A stretch of DNA of 64,000 nt from Acidithiobacillus sp. (GTDB lineage: Bacteria > Pseudomonadota > Gammaproteobacteria > Acidithiobacillales > Acidithiobacillaceae), in contig JAPTWR010000104.1 in assembly GCA_028065135.1 (NCBI GenBank), positions 1-64,000 of the forward strand. Reading direction: 5' to 3'. Position 1 is the stretch's first letter. Every line of letters starts with the position of its first letter. The notes beneath the pieces were generated by a model. That model ran no database searches and was not told the DNA's origin. It saw only the letters and a list, made by a program, of their open reading frames with translations. Made by a program: the position numbers and the translations under genes. Shown here one piece after another: positions 8,673 through 17,734 of the stretch.

Positions 8673-10121
8673 TCAATGCACCGTGCATACCATGCATGGA
8701 TCGAATGAACGCACGATGTGCTGCACAGCAATGGGTGATTGTTCGCCAGGGCGCACCGGAGCGCCCACCAAAGCCTGTTCTAGCGCACCGGGGACCCCGT
8801 TCTGGTCGCGGGGAGAGAAGTTCCAGGTGGTGGGCGCGACAATCTGGTAGGTAAGTATCCGGCCGTCATGGATCCGCAGCCAGTGCCCCAGGCTGCCTCG
8901 GGCAGCCTCCACCAGTCCGACACCCTCAGCCTCGCCCGGCATCGTACCGCTGTGACAAAAAGGTGCACCGGGGCGGATGGCACGTACCCAATGTTCCATA
9001 GCAATAAGCACCCGGGCCAATTCCAGCAGCCTGGCAATGACGCGGTTACGCACATTTCCCCCCGACTCGGCCACCAGATCTTGGATCAGCGGGTGGCCAT
9101 CCACCATCTGTCGCGCCAGCGCACCGACCTCCACCACTTTGCCGCCCAATCGCGGCGCCTTGCACCAAGTGTATGCCTGGGGCCGTTCCGCATCGGGCAT
9201 GGTGACCCCATCGCGGGGATGCACAGGTTCCGCAATACCGGTCATCCAGGCGTGGCTGATGTCCTCGGTAATGGCCTCAACGGCCAATTTCTCTACCCCG
9301 CCGTCCCAGATCCCTGCCGCGAAAAGGTGCCTGCCGTCCTGCCGGTAGGCACCATAACTCATGAAGCGATCAGTCGCCCGACCCAGCCTCTCCAGGCATA
9401 GATGATCGGCAATCTGCAAGAACATGGCGAGGTCACTAGCATGAGGTGGGCGGGCGGCCATCCATGTACGCAGCTCGTCCACGCTGTCGATGGCAGCGAT
9501 GGCCTCCAGGCGATCGCCAAAGGTCCTGGTTTCCAAATAACGCCGGAACCCTGCGAGGATAGCCGACAGATGCGCACGCTCATGAGCCACCACGGCGCGC
9601 GTCGTTCCTCCCGGTTGGATGGCTAGAGTGTGAGGCCACTTACCAGCCAAGAGCCCAGTGAGATGGAGGAGATCTGCGCGCGCCGCAAGCACTTCCCGGG
9701 CGGCACTGCCGGCCATGGCCTGGAAGCGGGCACTGATTGCGGGAAACCAAGGCGCATCCGCGTAGATGGGGCGAGCAAAATCGGGCATAAAGAACAGGTA
9801 AAAATGCGTGAAGTGATCTGCCAGGTTCTCGGCGGCCAGGATCAGGTTGGTAGCAATAGCACCATTGGGCGGCATGGCGATACCCTGGGCGTCCGCCAAT
9901 GCGCCTGCGGCCGCAGTGGACTGCGCAATAGAACATATCCCGCAGATACGCGGGGTGATCGCCAGGGCATCCATAGGGGCTTTTCCAGCCAGGATCTGCT
10001 CGAACCCCCGATACAGGGGGACATTGACCCAAGCCTCGCGCACCTGCTCTGCCTCGATGTCCAGACTAACCTCCAGGTCACCCTCAACGCGGTTAAAGGG
10101 ACCAACAATTATCCTGGACAT
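8673..10121 (-). CDS. hupV: Regulatory (H2-sensing) hydrogenase large subunit HupV
   Basis: 482-residue large subunit of the cytoplasmic sensor hydrogenase HupUV (HoxBC type, group 2b). It has nickel ligands in RICGICS (Cys60, Cys63) and DPCMVCTVH at the very C-terminus (Cys476, Cys479). The protein ends at that His with no cleavable tail, the classic mark of regulatory hydrogenases that mature without a HupD-type protease step. It follows hupU by about 33 bp. It would report H2 to the kinase HupT. Confidence 0.95.
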   Translation of the reverse strand: MSRIIVGPFNRVEGDLEVSLDIEAEQVREAWVNVPLYRGFEQILAGKAPMDALAITPRICGICSIAQSTAAAGALADAQGIAMPPNGAIATNLILAAENLADHFTHFYLFFMPDFARPIYADAPWFPAISARFQAMAGSAAREVLAARADLLHLTGLLAGKWPHTLAIQPGGTTRAVVAHERAHLSAILAGFRRYLETRTFGDRLEAIAAIDSVDELRTWMAARPPHASDLAMFLQIADHLCLERLGRATDRFMSYGAYRQDGRHLFAAGIWDGGVEKLAVEAITEDISHAWMTGIAEPVHPRDGVTMPDAERPQAYTWCKAPRLGGKVVEVGALARQMVDGHPLIQDLVAESGGNVRNRVIARLLELARVLIAMEHWVRAIRPGAPFCHSGTMPGEAEGVGLVEAARGSLGHWLRIHDGRILTYQIVAPTTWNFSPRDQNGVPGALEQALVGAPVRPGEQSPIAVQHIVRSFDPCMVCTVH

Positions 10122-10154
10122 GATTTCACCTCCTTGATACGCACCCCTAGTTCA

Positions 10155-11156
10155 TCAGATTTTGCCGCCCCGCGGGGCCTTGCCGCTCGGCGGCACCACG
10201 GCATGATCAGCGACCGCGTTATGCTTCAGGCGTTCCGGGGTGGCCGCCTTGGCCAGGGAGGATAGCGCAATAAACCAAGCCTTGGGCATGTCCGTGGGAA
10301 GCCCTACGGGGATGCCTGCGATCTTGGGGGTGTACTGGAAGGCATGGCCCGGCTCCTCGAATTCCGGGGCCGTGCAGTTGATGCAGGCATAACCGCCGCG
10401 AATACAGGAACCCGCCCCATTCCATAACCGGGTGTTGCAGTCGGCATGTGCCTGGGTACCCAAACAGCCCAGGTGTTCCATCAGGCAGCCCAACTGGGAG
10501 TGCTCCTGTGCACTGGCCTTATATTCATAAAATTCGTTGCGTGGACAGCCATGGTGGACAAGATGGTCGGCATAAAGGCGTGGTCGTCCGAACTCGTCCA
10601 AGGTGCTGGCGTCCATTTCACCCGCAGCCAGAAGCCTGAAGGTATCGATCACCCAGTTGGGATGGATGGGACAACCCGCGATGTTGACCACCGGCAGGTC
10701 CTCCAGGCTGCGATAGCCAACCCCAAGGGCACCACCCTTCTGGCTGCCGTCATACTGCAAACCGCAGGCGTCAGTGGGATTGGAGCCAGCCGTTGTCACA
10801 CCGCCAAAGGCGGCGCAAGTACCCACCCCCACGCAATACCGCGCTTTAGCTGCCAACCGCCGCACCCAGTCGATCATCGGTACGTCCGTTCCTGCTAGTA
10901 CATGGAAGCGCCCCGTCCTGTTCGGACCGCGCAAAAGCGATCCTTCAACACACAAAATGTCGAGGGGCTCATCGCCGATAATGATAGCTTCTAGTAAGTC
11001 GACCAGTTCGTGAGCGCCGACCTCGCTCACGGAGGGGTGCCAAAGCAAACGAATGTCTGCCAGTTCCAACGCGCTGATAAGATCCGGCCCCTCGGCGCAG
11101 AGCAAAGACATGCTGCACCCACCACAACCCCCAGATTGCAGCCACAGCAACTTCAT
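10155..11156 (-). CDS. hupU: Regulatory hydrogenase small subunit HupU
   Basis: 333-residue small subunit partner of HupV. It begins MKLLWLQSGGCGGCSMSLLC, so it lacks a Tat signal and starts directly at the proximal-cluster motif, as sensor hydrogenases do. Other Fe-S ligands are in GVGTCAAFGG, GCPIHPNW, GCPRNEFYEYKAS, LMEHLGCLG and RGGYACINCTAPEF. There is no C-terminal membrane anchor. The gene lies 40 bp downstream of hupT and 33 bp upstream of hupV. Confidence 0.94.
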   Translation of the reverse strand: MKLLWLQSGGCGGCSMSLLCAEGPDLISALELADIRLLWHPSVSEVGAHELVDLLEAIIIGDEPLDILCVEGSLLRGPNRTGRFHVLAGTDVPMIDWVRRLAAKARYCVGVGTCAAFGGVTTAGSNPTDACGLQYDGSQKGGALGVGYRSLEDLPVVNIAGCPIHPNWVIDTFRLLAAGEMDASTLDEFGRPRLYADHLVHHGCPRNEFYEYKASAQEHSQLGCLMEHLGCLGTQAHADCNTRLWNGAGSCIRGGYACINCTAPEFEEPGHAFQYTPKIAGIPVGLPTDMPKAWFIALSSLAKAATPERLKHNAVADHAVVPPSGKAPRGGKI

Positions 11157-11196
11157 TTCCTGCCCGCCTTCATCCGTGTTCGCCGTCGCATGGATG

Positions 11197-12648
11197 TCAC
11201 CCTCCTCTCAGTCGGTCGCCGGGACGAACAGAGGGCAACTCCACACGGAATACTGCACCACCCTGCGAATGGTTGATAGCCTTCAGACGCCCACCATGCT
11301 CGTTGACGATGCCATAGCTGATCGCCAACCCCAGGCCGGTGCCGGAACCTACGGGCTTGGTGGTGAAAAAGGGGTCAAATATCCGCACCAGATCATCCTC
11401 GGCAATGCCGGGGCCGAAGTCGCGAACTTCCAGCCAGACCACGCCCCCCTCCTCGCCGCTGCGGATCTCCAGGTGAGGATGCTCCATGTCGGACATCGCA
11501 TCTAATGCGTTCTGCACGAGGTTCATCAGGACCTGCTGGATCTGGCCGGCGTGGCCGAACATCCGCAGCGGGACGGTCAGATCGTAATCCACCTCTAGAG
11601 CTTCCGGACCACCCTTGCTCACCCATTGCACCGCCCGCCCTAATACCGGCTCCACATCGAAGAGCGCGTATTCCCCCTGCTGTCCGGATGAAAACTGACG
11701 CAGTCCCTGGACAATATCCCGTACCCGTTCGGCCCCCTCCATGGTACCGGTAATGAGGGGGGATAGGTCATCGAGGATACGATCGATGCGCAATTCTCCC
11801 CGCAGCCGGTCCTGGTCCACCCTCGAACCCTGTTCATGGCAGAAGGCTATGTAGCGAGTCAGCCGTTGGGTGTAGCGCTCCAGTGCATGGACGTTGCCGT
11901 AGATAAAGCTGATGGGATTGTTCAGTTCGTGAGCCACCCCAGCCACCAAGCGACCAAGGGAGGCCATCTTTTCCGACTGCACGAGTTGCTGCTGGGCAGT
12001 CTTCAACTCGGTGTGTGCCTGGTTCAGGGCCCGATAAGCCTTGTGCAACTCACCAACTGGTCTACCCAAGATTACCATACCCACTAATCGCCCCCGATGG
12101 TCATAGCGGGATGTACAGTTAAGGTCCACCGGGACGGATTCGCTACGACCGCGCAACTGTAGTACGCAATCTTGTATAGCCTTGTCACGGATGCACTGCG
12201 CGAAACCGTCAACTAACATCTGACTGTCTTCGGTGAAGAGGGATTGGAAAGGGCGGTCCAGCAATTGATCTGCCGACAGCCCGGTCAGGTCTTCCAGTGC
12301 CCGGTTCACTTGCTGAATGGCACCCGTAAGGTCGCAGACAATGAGTACATCCGTCATGGAGGCCAAGATACTAGCGAGGAAATGTTGCGCGTCCTCTAAG
12401 GCACCGTTTTTTTTCTCCAACTCCACTTGGTAGCGAACGAGGTCGGCATACGTCTCATCCATCTTATGGATTACATCAATCCAAACTATCTCTTGGGCGT
12501 CAAAAGGAAAAACGTCCCTCACTTCCCCTATAGCCAAAGCATTACTATGTTCGTAGCCCGCGCTAGATGAACCATCCTTGCGATCGGTGTCGATAAAGTG
12601 GGTCATAAAATCATTCACCGTGTTGAACTGTACGTAGGTATATATCAA
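11197..12648 (-). CDS. hupT: Hydrogen-sensing histidine kinase HupT (HoxJ)
   Basis: Soluble sensor kinase of about 483 residues without membrane segments. The N-terminal block WIDVIHKMDETYADLVRYQVELEKKNGALEDAQ is typical of HupT/HoxJ, followed by a PAS domain (DVLIVCDLTGAIQQVNRALEDLTGL), an H-box VAHELNNPISFIYGN, an N-box (QVLMNLVQNALDAM), and G/F boxes DFGPGIAEDD and FDPFFTTKPVGSGTGLGL. It presumably responds to HupUV and phosphorylates an NtrC-type HupR/HoxA that is not in this window. The first 30 residues are poorly conserved, so the true start could be downstream of 12648. Confidence 0.92.
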   Translation of the reverse strand: MIYTYVQFNTVNDFMTHFIDTDRKDGSSSAGYEHSNALAIGEVRDVFPFDAQEIVWIDVIHKMDETYADLVRYQVELEKKNGALEDAQHFLASILASMTDVLIVCDLTGAIQQVNRALEDLTGLSADQLLDRPFQSLFTEDSQMLVDGFAQCIRDKAIQDCVLQLRGRSESVPVDLNCTSRYDHRGRLVGMVILGRPVGELHKAYRALNQAHTELKTAQQQLVQSEKMASLGRLVAGVAHELNNPISFIYGNVHALERYTQRLTRYIAFCHEQGSRVDQDRLRGELRIDRILDDLSPLITGTMEGAERVRDIVQGLRQFSSGQQGEYALFDVEPVLGRAVQWVSKGGPEALEVDYDLTVPLRMFGHAGQIQQVLMNLVQNALDAMSDMEHPHLEIRSGEEGGVVWLEVRDFGPGIAEDDLVRIFDPFFTTKPVGSGTGLGLAISYGIVNEHGGRLKAINHSQGGAVFRVELPSVRPGDRLRGG

Positions 12649-13238
12649 AATGACTTCGGTTTAAAGTCCGACAAGTTACCAGGTAGGGCCATGTCAGCGT
12701 GCTCAAGAATGAAGTAATGGGATGATCCGTGCTTATCGCTACTTGCATGGAGAGTCTCCGCTGAGTATTATCCACCCAATGCTCCACTCCATCCGGACTC
12801 CACCACCACACTGGAACTCCTGAAATACGCCATTGGGCTGCCTGTGGAAAGGATGGATCGAAGTTTATAGACTCGCGTTGGTGGTATTTTGCGCGCCATG
12901 GGGTGGGAGCCTGTCCGTGTTCTGGCTACCAGGTTCAATATAAAGGGCGTTTCGATTACCAGAGAGCGCAGGTATTTCCCGCTGGATTCAGATTAGTAAG
13001 GCATGGTGCCACTGAATCACACGGCTGGAGTGCAGGTGGGTGGTATATTAGAAAATGCTAAATGTGCACCTTGCCCAACCCCGATTTTTAGAGGTTGGAA
13101 ACAGAAAAAGTTTTAACGAATCAAATTGTTAATTCCTCTTGTCCAACCGGGACAACCTCATTCTTCGGAAAAACTTTCTCCGCCTTTATCCCTCTCGCCT
13201 TGTTGCTTATTAGCAACAACTTGGCGTGGTGGTTGGGT
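12649..13238. other. Non-coding stretch between hupT and the transposase remnant
   Basis: About 590 bases in which I see no convincing gene on either strand. It must contain the promoter of hupT-U-V, but I found no clear sigma-54 GG-N10-GC element on the minus strand near hupT. The right end merges into unrelated sequence fused to the truncated transposase. Confidence 0.6.
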
Positions 13239-13985
13239 GCAGCGCTGCTGGCGAGTTTCGAGATAAGCTTCATCCAATGTGGCCCCAAACCTCATGGCGC
13301 CATCCCCAATTGCGAGCAAAGGGACCCTTTCCAGACCGCGCGCCTGCAAGTCGCGCAGAATCTCCAGCCAGGAGGCCTTGGATTCGCGCAGGCCGTCGCT
13401 GACACTGACCAGTTCCTTCTTTCCGTCCGCAGTCACGCCAATAATCACCAGCAGGCAGATGCGCGGATCCTCCTCCGCACGCAGGTTGGTATAGACGCCG
13501 TCCACCCACCAGTAGGCATACCGTTTACCGTCCAGCGAACGGCGTTGCCAAGCGGTATGCTCTTCCGCCCACTGCGCCTTGAGGCGTCCCAATGCCGCCG
13601 GGGAAAGTCCCTTGGCCTCTTCGCCCAGGAGGATAGAAAGCGCCTCCTGCATGTGGCCAGAAGACACCCCATGCAGATACAGCCAGGGGACCGTGGCCGC
13701 CACCGTCCGCGATTTACGCACATACGGAGGCACCAGTGCCGAATTGAATTTAATCCCCGAACCCGAGCGATCCCGAACCTTGGGGACCTTCACTGACACA
13801 GGACCCAGGGGCCGTCATGATCTCTCGCTCCGGCAGGTGGCCGTTACGAACGACCGCCTGACGACCATTGACCATCCGTACAGCAGAAAACTATTCCAGC
13901 AATACGGCCACTTCTGTCTCTATGGCTTGTTCAATCAGAGATCGTGCCGCTCGCCGCAGCACGCCCTCTACCCCCAGGCCCAGCT
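13239..13985 (-). pseudogene. IS256-family (mutator type) transposase remnant
   Basis: The middle part reads GPVSVKVPKVRDRSGSGIKF through LAIGDGAMRFGA to ETRQQRC, a clear IS256-family transposase, with the first two catalytic Asp visible (WWVDGVY and IGDGA). Three lesions show decay: an in-frame TAG after VAVLLE in the N-terminal part, a frameshift near 13800 (VVRNGHLPEREIMTAPGS to GPVSVKVP), and loss of everything after ETRQQRC, including the catalytic Glu. No terminal inverted repeats were found. It marks the boundary between the hydrogenase locus and the mosaic region. Confidence 0.88.
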
Positions 13986-14220
13986 CTCCCATATCACCCT
14001 CAAATTGGGAATACCCATGCTTTTTGCCGTTTTGACATTTATCTCGTAAGCGGGAAGTTCGCAAATCTGGTTACGATCCACATGGAACACCACATGATCG
14101 CCGGTCCAGTTACCTGTATGCTGCTGTCTTTTGACGGAAGCCCCTACACCCAGTCCGGTTTCTCGTTGTTTGGAATCAAGCCTGCCAGCAGGGGCAAAAT
14201 AGGGGATATTTCCAAGGGCA

Positions 14221-14556
14221 CTAGACAGCTTCCACCACCACCGCCGTCCCATAGGCCGTAACCTCATTCATGGCCTGCCCCTGCCCGGCGTCAAACTCAC
14301 CGGAATCGAAGCGCATCCCCAGAACGGTATTGACCCCAAGAGAGCGCGTTTGTTCGGCCCGTTGCGCCAGAGCATCCTCGCGGGTCTGGACAATCATATT
14401 TAAGTAGCCCGCCTACTTGCCGCCAAAGACGGCGCGGATACCACCACCGAGAAGATTGCCGATGATATTGCGGGACCGGACACCCGTGCCGTAGACCGGC
14501 CCAAGCACCCGAACCACGCGCATGCCGGGACAGTCGTTGATGGTGAGAATGAGCAC
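14221..14556 (-). pseudogene. YbjQ-family protein, split by an in-frame TAG
   Basis: From GTG 14556 the frame reads VLILTINDCPGMRVVRVLG, then GGGIRAVFGGK, TAG, AGYLNMIVQTREDALAQRA, and ends MNEVTAYGTAVVVEAV. Apart from the TAG at 14413-14415 this is a full YbjQ (UPF0145) protein of about 111 codons. The family forms pentamers and has no firm function. It starts 1 bp after the stop of the zinc-finger gene. The lower half could be re-initiated at the ATG of MIVQTRED. It is either a recent pseudogene or two short peptides. Confidence 0.75.
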
Positions 14557-14557
14557 A

Positions 14558-14866
14558 CTATTTCCCCCCAAAATCCCCTTCGTCGTTCATAATGCGTCCA
14601 GCGCCACCCCGACCTTGGGTCAATTTGGTAAAGCGTTCCCGCTTGGCGGCGCACGTTACGCAGCGAACAGCCTCTACCGCCTGTACCCGTTCCGAGGGGA
14701 TGATGTCGGCACAATCCAGACAATAGCGATTGCCCTGAGCGTCTTCGTCAGGTTCTTCTTGTGGCACCAAGGCAGCACGTTGCCTCGCCAAGGCTTCCAT
14801 CAAGTGTTCTTCCGTATTCTTTGCGCCTACATCTGCCTCATCAGCCAAACGCTTACCCTGAATCAT
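14558..14866 (-). CDS. DksA/TraR-family C4 zinc-finger protein
   Basis: 102 residues. The second half carries the DksA/TraR four-cysteine finger YCLDCADIIPSERVQAVEAVRCVTCAAKRER. TraR-type proteins bind the RNA polymerase secondary channel and are common on conjugative elements and phages. The N-terminal part (EEHLMEALARQRAALVPQEE) is shorter than the DksA coiled coil, which favours TraR-like. It is followed immediately by the broken ybjQ. Confidence 0.85.
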   Translation of the reverse strand: MIQGKRLADEADVGAKNTEEHLMEALARQRAALVPQEEPDEDAQGNRYCLDCADIIPSERVQAVEAVRCVTCAAKRERFTKLTQGRGGAGRIMNDEGDFGGK

Positions 14867-14914
14867 GGTCGACCTTTATGGATTGAGCACAGGCGGTTTT
14901 GCCTATCATTGCGC

Positions 14915-15268
14915 TTACCCACCTTTGGGCCGCCGTCCACGCTTAGCCTTGCCGTGCTCTGCCAGCAAAGCTTCACCACGCACCGAGAGGTCGGCTGCAT
15001 CAGCAGAATCTGCGAGCACCTTCTCAATGGCCGCTATGTAATGCCGAAAATCCCAATCTGGTGCGAGAGTCGATGCGGCGCGCGCAAAGCGTTTTTCTTG
15101 TTCCATATTTTTCTTGCGGCTGGATGGGGATTGCATCAGTTTTTTCTTTTCTTCCTCAATCTTGGCAAGCGCAGCACGCTGGCGTTCCAGAATTTCGGCT
15201 TGCTTCTTTTCCAAATCCGCCAGACGCTGCTCGGAGGTACGACGAACACGCTTTTTCGTTGCTTCCAT
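14915..15268 (-). CDS. Hypothetical coiled-coil protein
   Basis: 117 residues, highly charged. Residues 8-45 (EQRLADLEKKQAEILERQRAALAKIEEEKKKL) form a strong predicted coiled coil, and the C-terminus is basic (GKAKRGRRPKGG). I do not recognise a family. Similar small basic coiled-coil proteins accompany mobilisation genes on plasmids, but no mob gene is adjacent. It lies between an HU-type gene 11 bp upstream and the zinc-finger gene about 50 bp downstream. Confidence 0.65.
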   Translation of the reverse strand: MEATKKRVRRTSEQRLADLEKKQAEILERQRAALAKIEEEKKKLMQSPSSRKKNMEQEKRFARAASTLAPDWDFRHYIAAIEKVLADSADAADLSVRGEALLAEHGKAKRGRRPKGG

Positions 15269-15279
15269 GATGAGATCCT

Positions 15280-15555
15280 TTAGCTATTCACTTTATCCGC
15301 AAATTCTTTTCCCGCCTTGAACTTGATGCTCTTCTTCGCGGGAATGTCGATTTCCTGGCCCGTCGCCGGATTACGACCCTTACGGGCTGGCTTTTCTGCA
15401 ACCTCAAAAGTGCAGAAACCCGGAAAGACGATCTTCCCGGCTGTCGGCAACTCTGTTTCCAGCGTATGCCGGAAGACCTGAAACATTTTTTCGGCGTCGA
15501 CCTTGGACATGGCCCCATGTTGCGCCAGGGCAGATATAAATTCGGATTTATTCAT
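15280..15555 (-). CDS. HU/IHF-family DNA-binding protein
   Basis: 92-residue HU-type protein starting MNKSEFISALAQHGAMSKVDAEK, with the beta-arm region RKGRNPATGQEIDIPAKKSIKFKAGKEFADKVN containing the DNA-intercalating NPATG. I prefer the ATG at 15555, with AGAGG about 10 nt upstream; an in-frame ATG at 15564 would add MVP. It is one of two HU/IHF-type genes in the mosaic region; the other, at 17735, is more IHF-like. Confidence 0.93.
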   Translation of the reverse strand: MNKSEFISALAQHGAMSKVDAEKMFQVFRHTLETELPTAGKIVFPGFCTFEVAEKPARKGRNPATGQEIDIPAKKSIKFKAGKEFADKVNS

Positions 15556-15671
15556 GGGTACCATCCTCTGGATGAAATGAGTAGAAGAAATTTAGGCGAT
15601 AAAAGCCCAGTCTGCAATCCCTGATCCGTAGTTTTTACGCGGTCCTAAGTCTTTCCCAAGATGGCAAACCA

Positions 15672-15940
15672 CTACCCACTCACCGCACCCACACGGCGGT
15701 AATGCGCCGCTTCCGCCATGAGCCTGCCGCGATGAAGACCGCACGGCATCGACCAATACTTTACCAGAAATAGCGTGTACCGCTTGATCATTTGCGTCGA
15801 TTTATGGCCGGTAATGGCCTGCACGGTCATGATGGGGGCACCCGTCAACCCAACAGCTTGATCAAATCTTCCAGTTTGAGATGGGTATACCGCTTCAGCA
15901 TTTGCATGTTCTTGTGGCCGATTATGGCCGCAGACATTGC
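15672..15940 (-). pseudogene. Two tandem C-terminal remnants of tyrosine integrases
   Basis: Two copies of the box-II end of a tyrosine recombinase follow one another. The upstream copy reads MSAAIIGHKNMQMLKRYTHLK to LIKLLG and stops at 15845. The downstream copy, in another frame, reads PIMTVQAITGHKSTQMIKRYT and then runs into unrelated residues. Both hold the GHK...KRYT motif with the catalytic Tyr, but no N-terminal or catalytic Arg region remains. They look like scars of past integrations or recombination within integrase genes. Confidence 0.7.
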
Positions 15941-16030
15941 CGATCACCTGGAATCACTGTGGATAACATTTTCAGTGCAGCGTAATTGCAGCGCCAGACA
16001 CAAAAGGGAGTGCATAATGCCGGATCTTCC

Positions 16031-16462
16031 TCATGCCACGCGTACTTCGATATGCCGCCCCAAAGCGCGGGCGGCGGCCTCAATCTGGTCCAGCCGCGAA
16101 GCATGGCGCAGGTCGAACAGGCGGTCCACCTGGGGCAGATGCCAACCCAACCGCCGCGCTAATTCGGCTTTCCTGACACCTTGTTCCGTCATGGTCCGGT
16201 ATACCCCGAGTTTAGCGCACTCCAACGCGGAAGGACGTACCGTAAGCTGTCCAGGTTCCGGAGCACTCGGCGCCGGAAGAGGCGCGCGCCCATCTATATA
16301 GAAGGACAATGCTGTTTCCAGCGCGTCCACCGCGTACAGCAGCGCCTCATCCTCGTCCTCGCCCTGGGTGATAGCCTCCGGCACGTCCGGGAACGCCACC
16401 ACGAAGCCGCCTTCGGGTTGCGGTTCCAGCGTCACTGGAAAGTCGAAATCGTCCATGCTCAT
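16031..16462 (-). CDS. hicB: Antitoxin HicB
   Basis: 143 residues: an N-terminal HicB partner fold (FPVTLEPQPEGGFVVAFPDVPEAITQGEDEDEALLYAVDALE) and a C-terminal helix-turn-helix (GVRKAELARRLGWHLPQVDRLFDLRHAS). The first part occupies the toxin HicA; the second would autoregulate the operon. ATG 16462 overlaps the hicA TAA by one base (TAATG), with AAGGAG just before it. The toxin-before-antitoxin order is normal for this family. Confidence 0.92.
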   Translation of the reverse strand: MSMDDFDFPVTLEPQPEGGFVVAFPDVPEAITQGEDEDEALLYAVDALETALSFYIDGRAPLPAPSAPEPGQLTVRPSALECAKLGVYRTMTEQGVRKAELARRLGWHLPQVDRLFDLRHASRLDQIEAAARALGRHIEVRVA

Positions 16463-16641
16463 TACTCCTTCAATCCAAGTTGCTTCTTGATGGCCTCGAC
16501 AAGGCCCGTCTTTAACTCGCTTGCGTGCATCGGCAGCACCGACTGGCGTCCGTTCAGAAACACCTTCAGGTGCGACCCTTTCCCGGGTTGGAATGTCGCC
16601 CCTTGCCTAGTCAGCCAACGCTTGAATTCGTTCGAGTTCAT
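16462..16641 (-). CDS. hicA: mRNA interferase toxin HicA
   Basis: About 59 residues: MNSNEFKRWLTRQGATFQPGKGSHLKVFLNGRQSVLPMHASELKTGLVEAI. The GKGSHLKV motif holds the catalytic His of HicA ribonucleases. Start at ATG 16641; there is no ribosome site, and the predicted transcription start coincides with this ATG (see the promoter entry), so translation may be leaderless. Co-translated with hicB. Confidence 0.92.
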   Translation of the reverse strand: MNSNEFKRWLTRQGATFQPGKGSHLKVFLNGRQSVLPMHASELKTGLVEAIKKQLGLKE

Positions 16642-16647
16642 GGACAA

Positions 16648-16675
16648 AACATAACACTTCTGTTGTGTTTGTCAA
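16648..16675 (-). promoter_or_regulatory. Sigma-70 promoter of hicAB with embedded operator
   Basis: Minus strand: -35 TTGACA (16670-16675), 16-nt spacer, -10 TATGTT (16648-16653). Six bases separate the -10 box from the hicA ATG, so the transcript should begin at or next to the start codon. A perfect inverted repeat AACAC-N7-GTGTT (16653-16669) occupies the spacer and is a likely HicB operator. Confidence 0.7.
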
Positions 16676-16974
16676 GGCGCAAGCGTATCAGCACCAACTG
16701 ATAGCTGAAACAGGGCTAAAAGCCAGGTCCATGTCAATATAATCGCCGTACCGTTCCAGCCCTTCCCGCCGGGCGACGAGATAATGGGCGACTGTCTCCT
16801 TTAGTGGGGAGTCCGGGTCGCTGGCAGGGCCATGTCAACCTTCCGCCTAAGCTGCCGATGGAGTAGTACAAAGGCCGTCCCCGAACTTCCAGGGACGGAT
16901 GCGGTAACTTTTACCCTGACAGCCATTGGCAGCAGGGGCCGCGAGCCCCAATAGTGCGCCCCAAAGCCGGTGCA
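16676..16974. other. Intergenic stretch with a short coding remnant
   Basis: About 300 bases without an intact gene. On the minus strand there is a peptide DSPLKETVAHYLVARREGLE through GDYIDMDLAFSP ending near 16690; it reads like the end of a small protein but has no clear start. I recognise no family. Confidence 0.4.
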
Positions 16975-17712
16975 TCAGCGTTTATTGACCGTATTATCCA
17001 CCACCAACCGGCAAGGCCAGTACCGACGACGCTCCATGTTCCAGACCTGCTTCTCCTTCATCATATTCGCCTTCGCTTCCCGCACGAAGTTCCGAACGGC
17101 TTCTTTCGGCCACGGCTTCTCCCTCGGCTTTTCCTCCTCATCATCCTCTTCCGCTTCCGTGTTCCGATTCGGGTTAGCACCCTGCAAGGGGTTGCCCCCC
17201 TGCAAGGGGTCAGGTTCCCCTTCCTCCAGCATTCGATGATAGCGATCCAGCGTGGATACGTTGCCGCAATACCGATCCCATACCTTCAAAATCTCCGGAG
17301 ATTCCTCCTCACTGATCGTCACCAGCCACCGGTAATGATCCGGCTTGCCGGGAATCGACAGGGACGCAAATCGCATCTCCCGTCCTATCTCGTTCTGCCG
17401 CATCACTTCTTCCTCTGTGGGAATCCTCATTCTCGGCTGATTACCCGGTATCCTCTCATTCTGCTGTTTTATCCAGGAGACCGTTTCCTGAAGCGTTCGT
17501 AGCGGAGGCGGACGAAAGGTCGATATCCCCAGGGTCACATAGCCCACCTCGGTACGCAGATAATGGTCGACCATCTCCTCGCGCAAAAACAGGTCATTCA
17601 CCAACCGTCGCGCCGTCGCCTCGCAAACACCCCCGCGCTCAGCCAGCCGAACTACGAGCCAATCCAGCAGAAACTGCTCCCTTTCGGATATCCCCTGCGT
17701 CATCCATGCCAT
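16975..17712 (-). CDS. Hypothetical protein, paralogue of the 18022-18702 product
   Basis: 245 residues of unknown function. It shares its architecture with the gene at 18022: an N-terminal helical part (LLDWLVVRLAERGGVCEATARRLVNDLF), YLRTEVGYVTLGIS, a central HYRWLVTISEEESPEILKVWDRY, and a conserved C-terminus RRRYWPCRLVVDNTVNKR. Between them is an acidic linker with an in-frame copy of the element's repeat (DPLQGGNPLQGANPN). The gene follows an IHF-like gene by 22 bp. A DNA-binding or accessory recombination role is only a guess from its neighbours. Confidence 0.8.
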   Translation of the reverse strand: MAWMTQGISEREQFLLDWLVVRLAERGGVCEATARRLVNDLFLREEMVDHYLRTEVGYVTLGISTFRPPPLRTLQETVSWIKQQNERIPGNQPRMRIPTEEEVMRQNEIGREMRFASLSIPGKPDHYRWLVTISEEESPEILKVWDRYCGNVSTLDRYHRMLEEGEPDPLQGGNPLQGANPNRNTEAEEDDEEEKPREKPWPKEAVRNFVREAKANMMKEKQVWNMERRRYWPCRLVVDNTVNKR

Positions 17713-17734
17713 CCATCACTCCGTATTTACCTTT

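Noticed and set aside
12649..12780. Sigma-54 promoter upstream of hupT
   Set aside because: No GG-N10-GC with a TTGC-like -12 box was found on the minus strand there.
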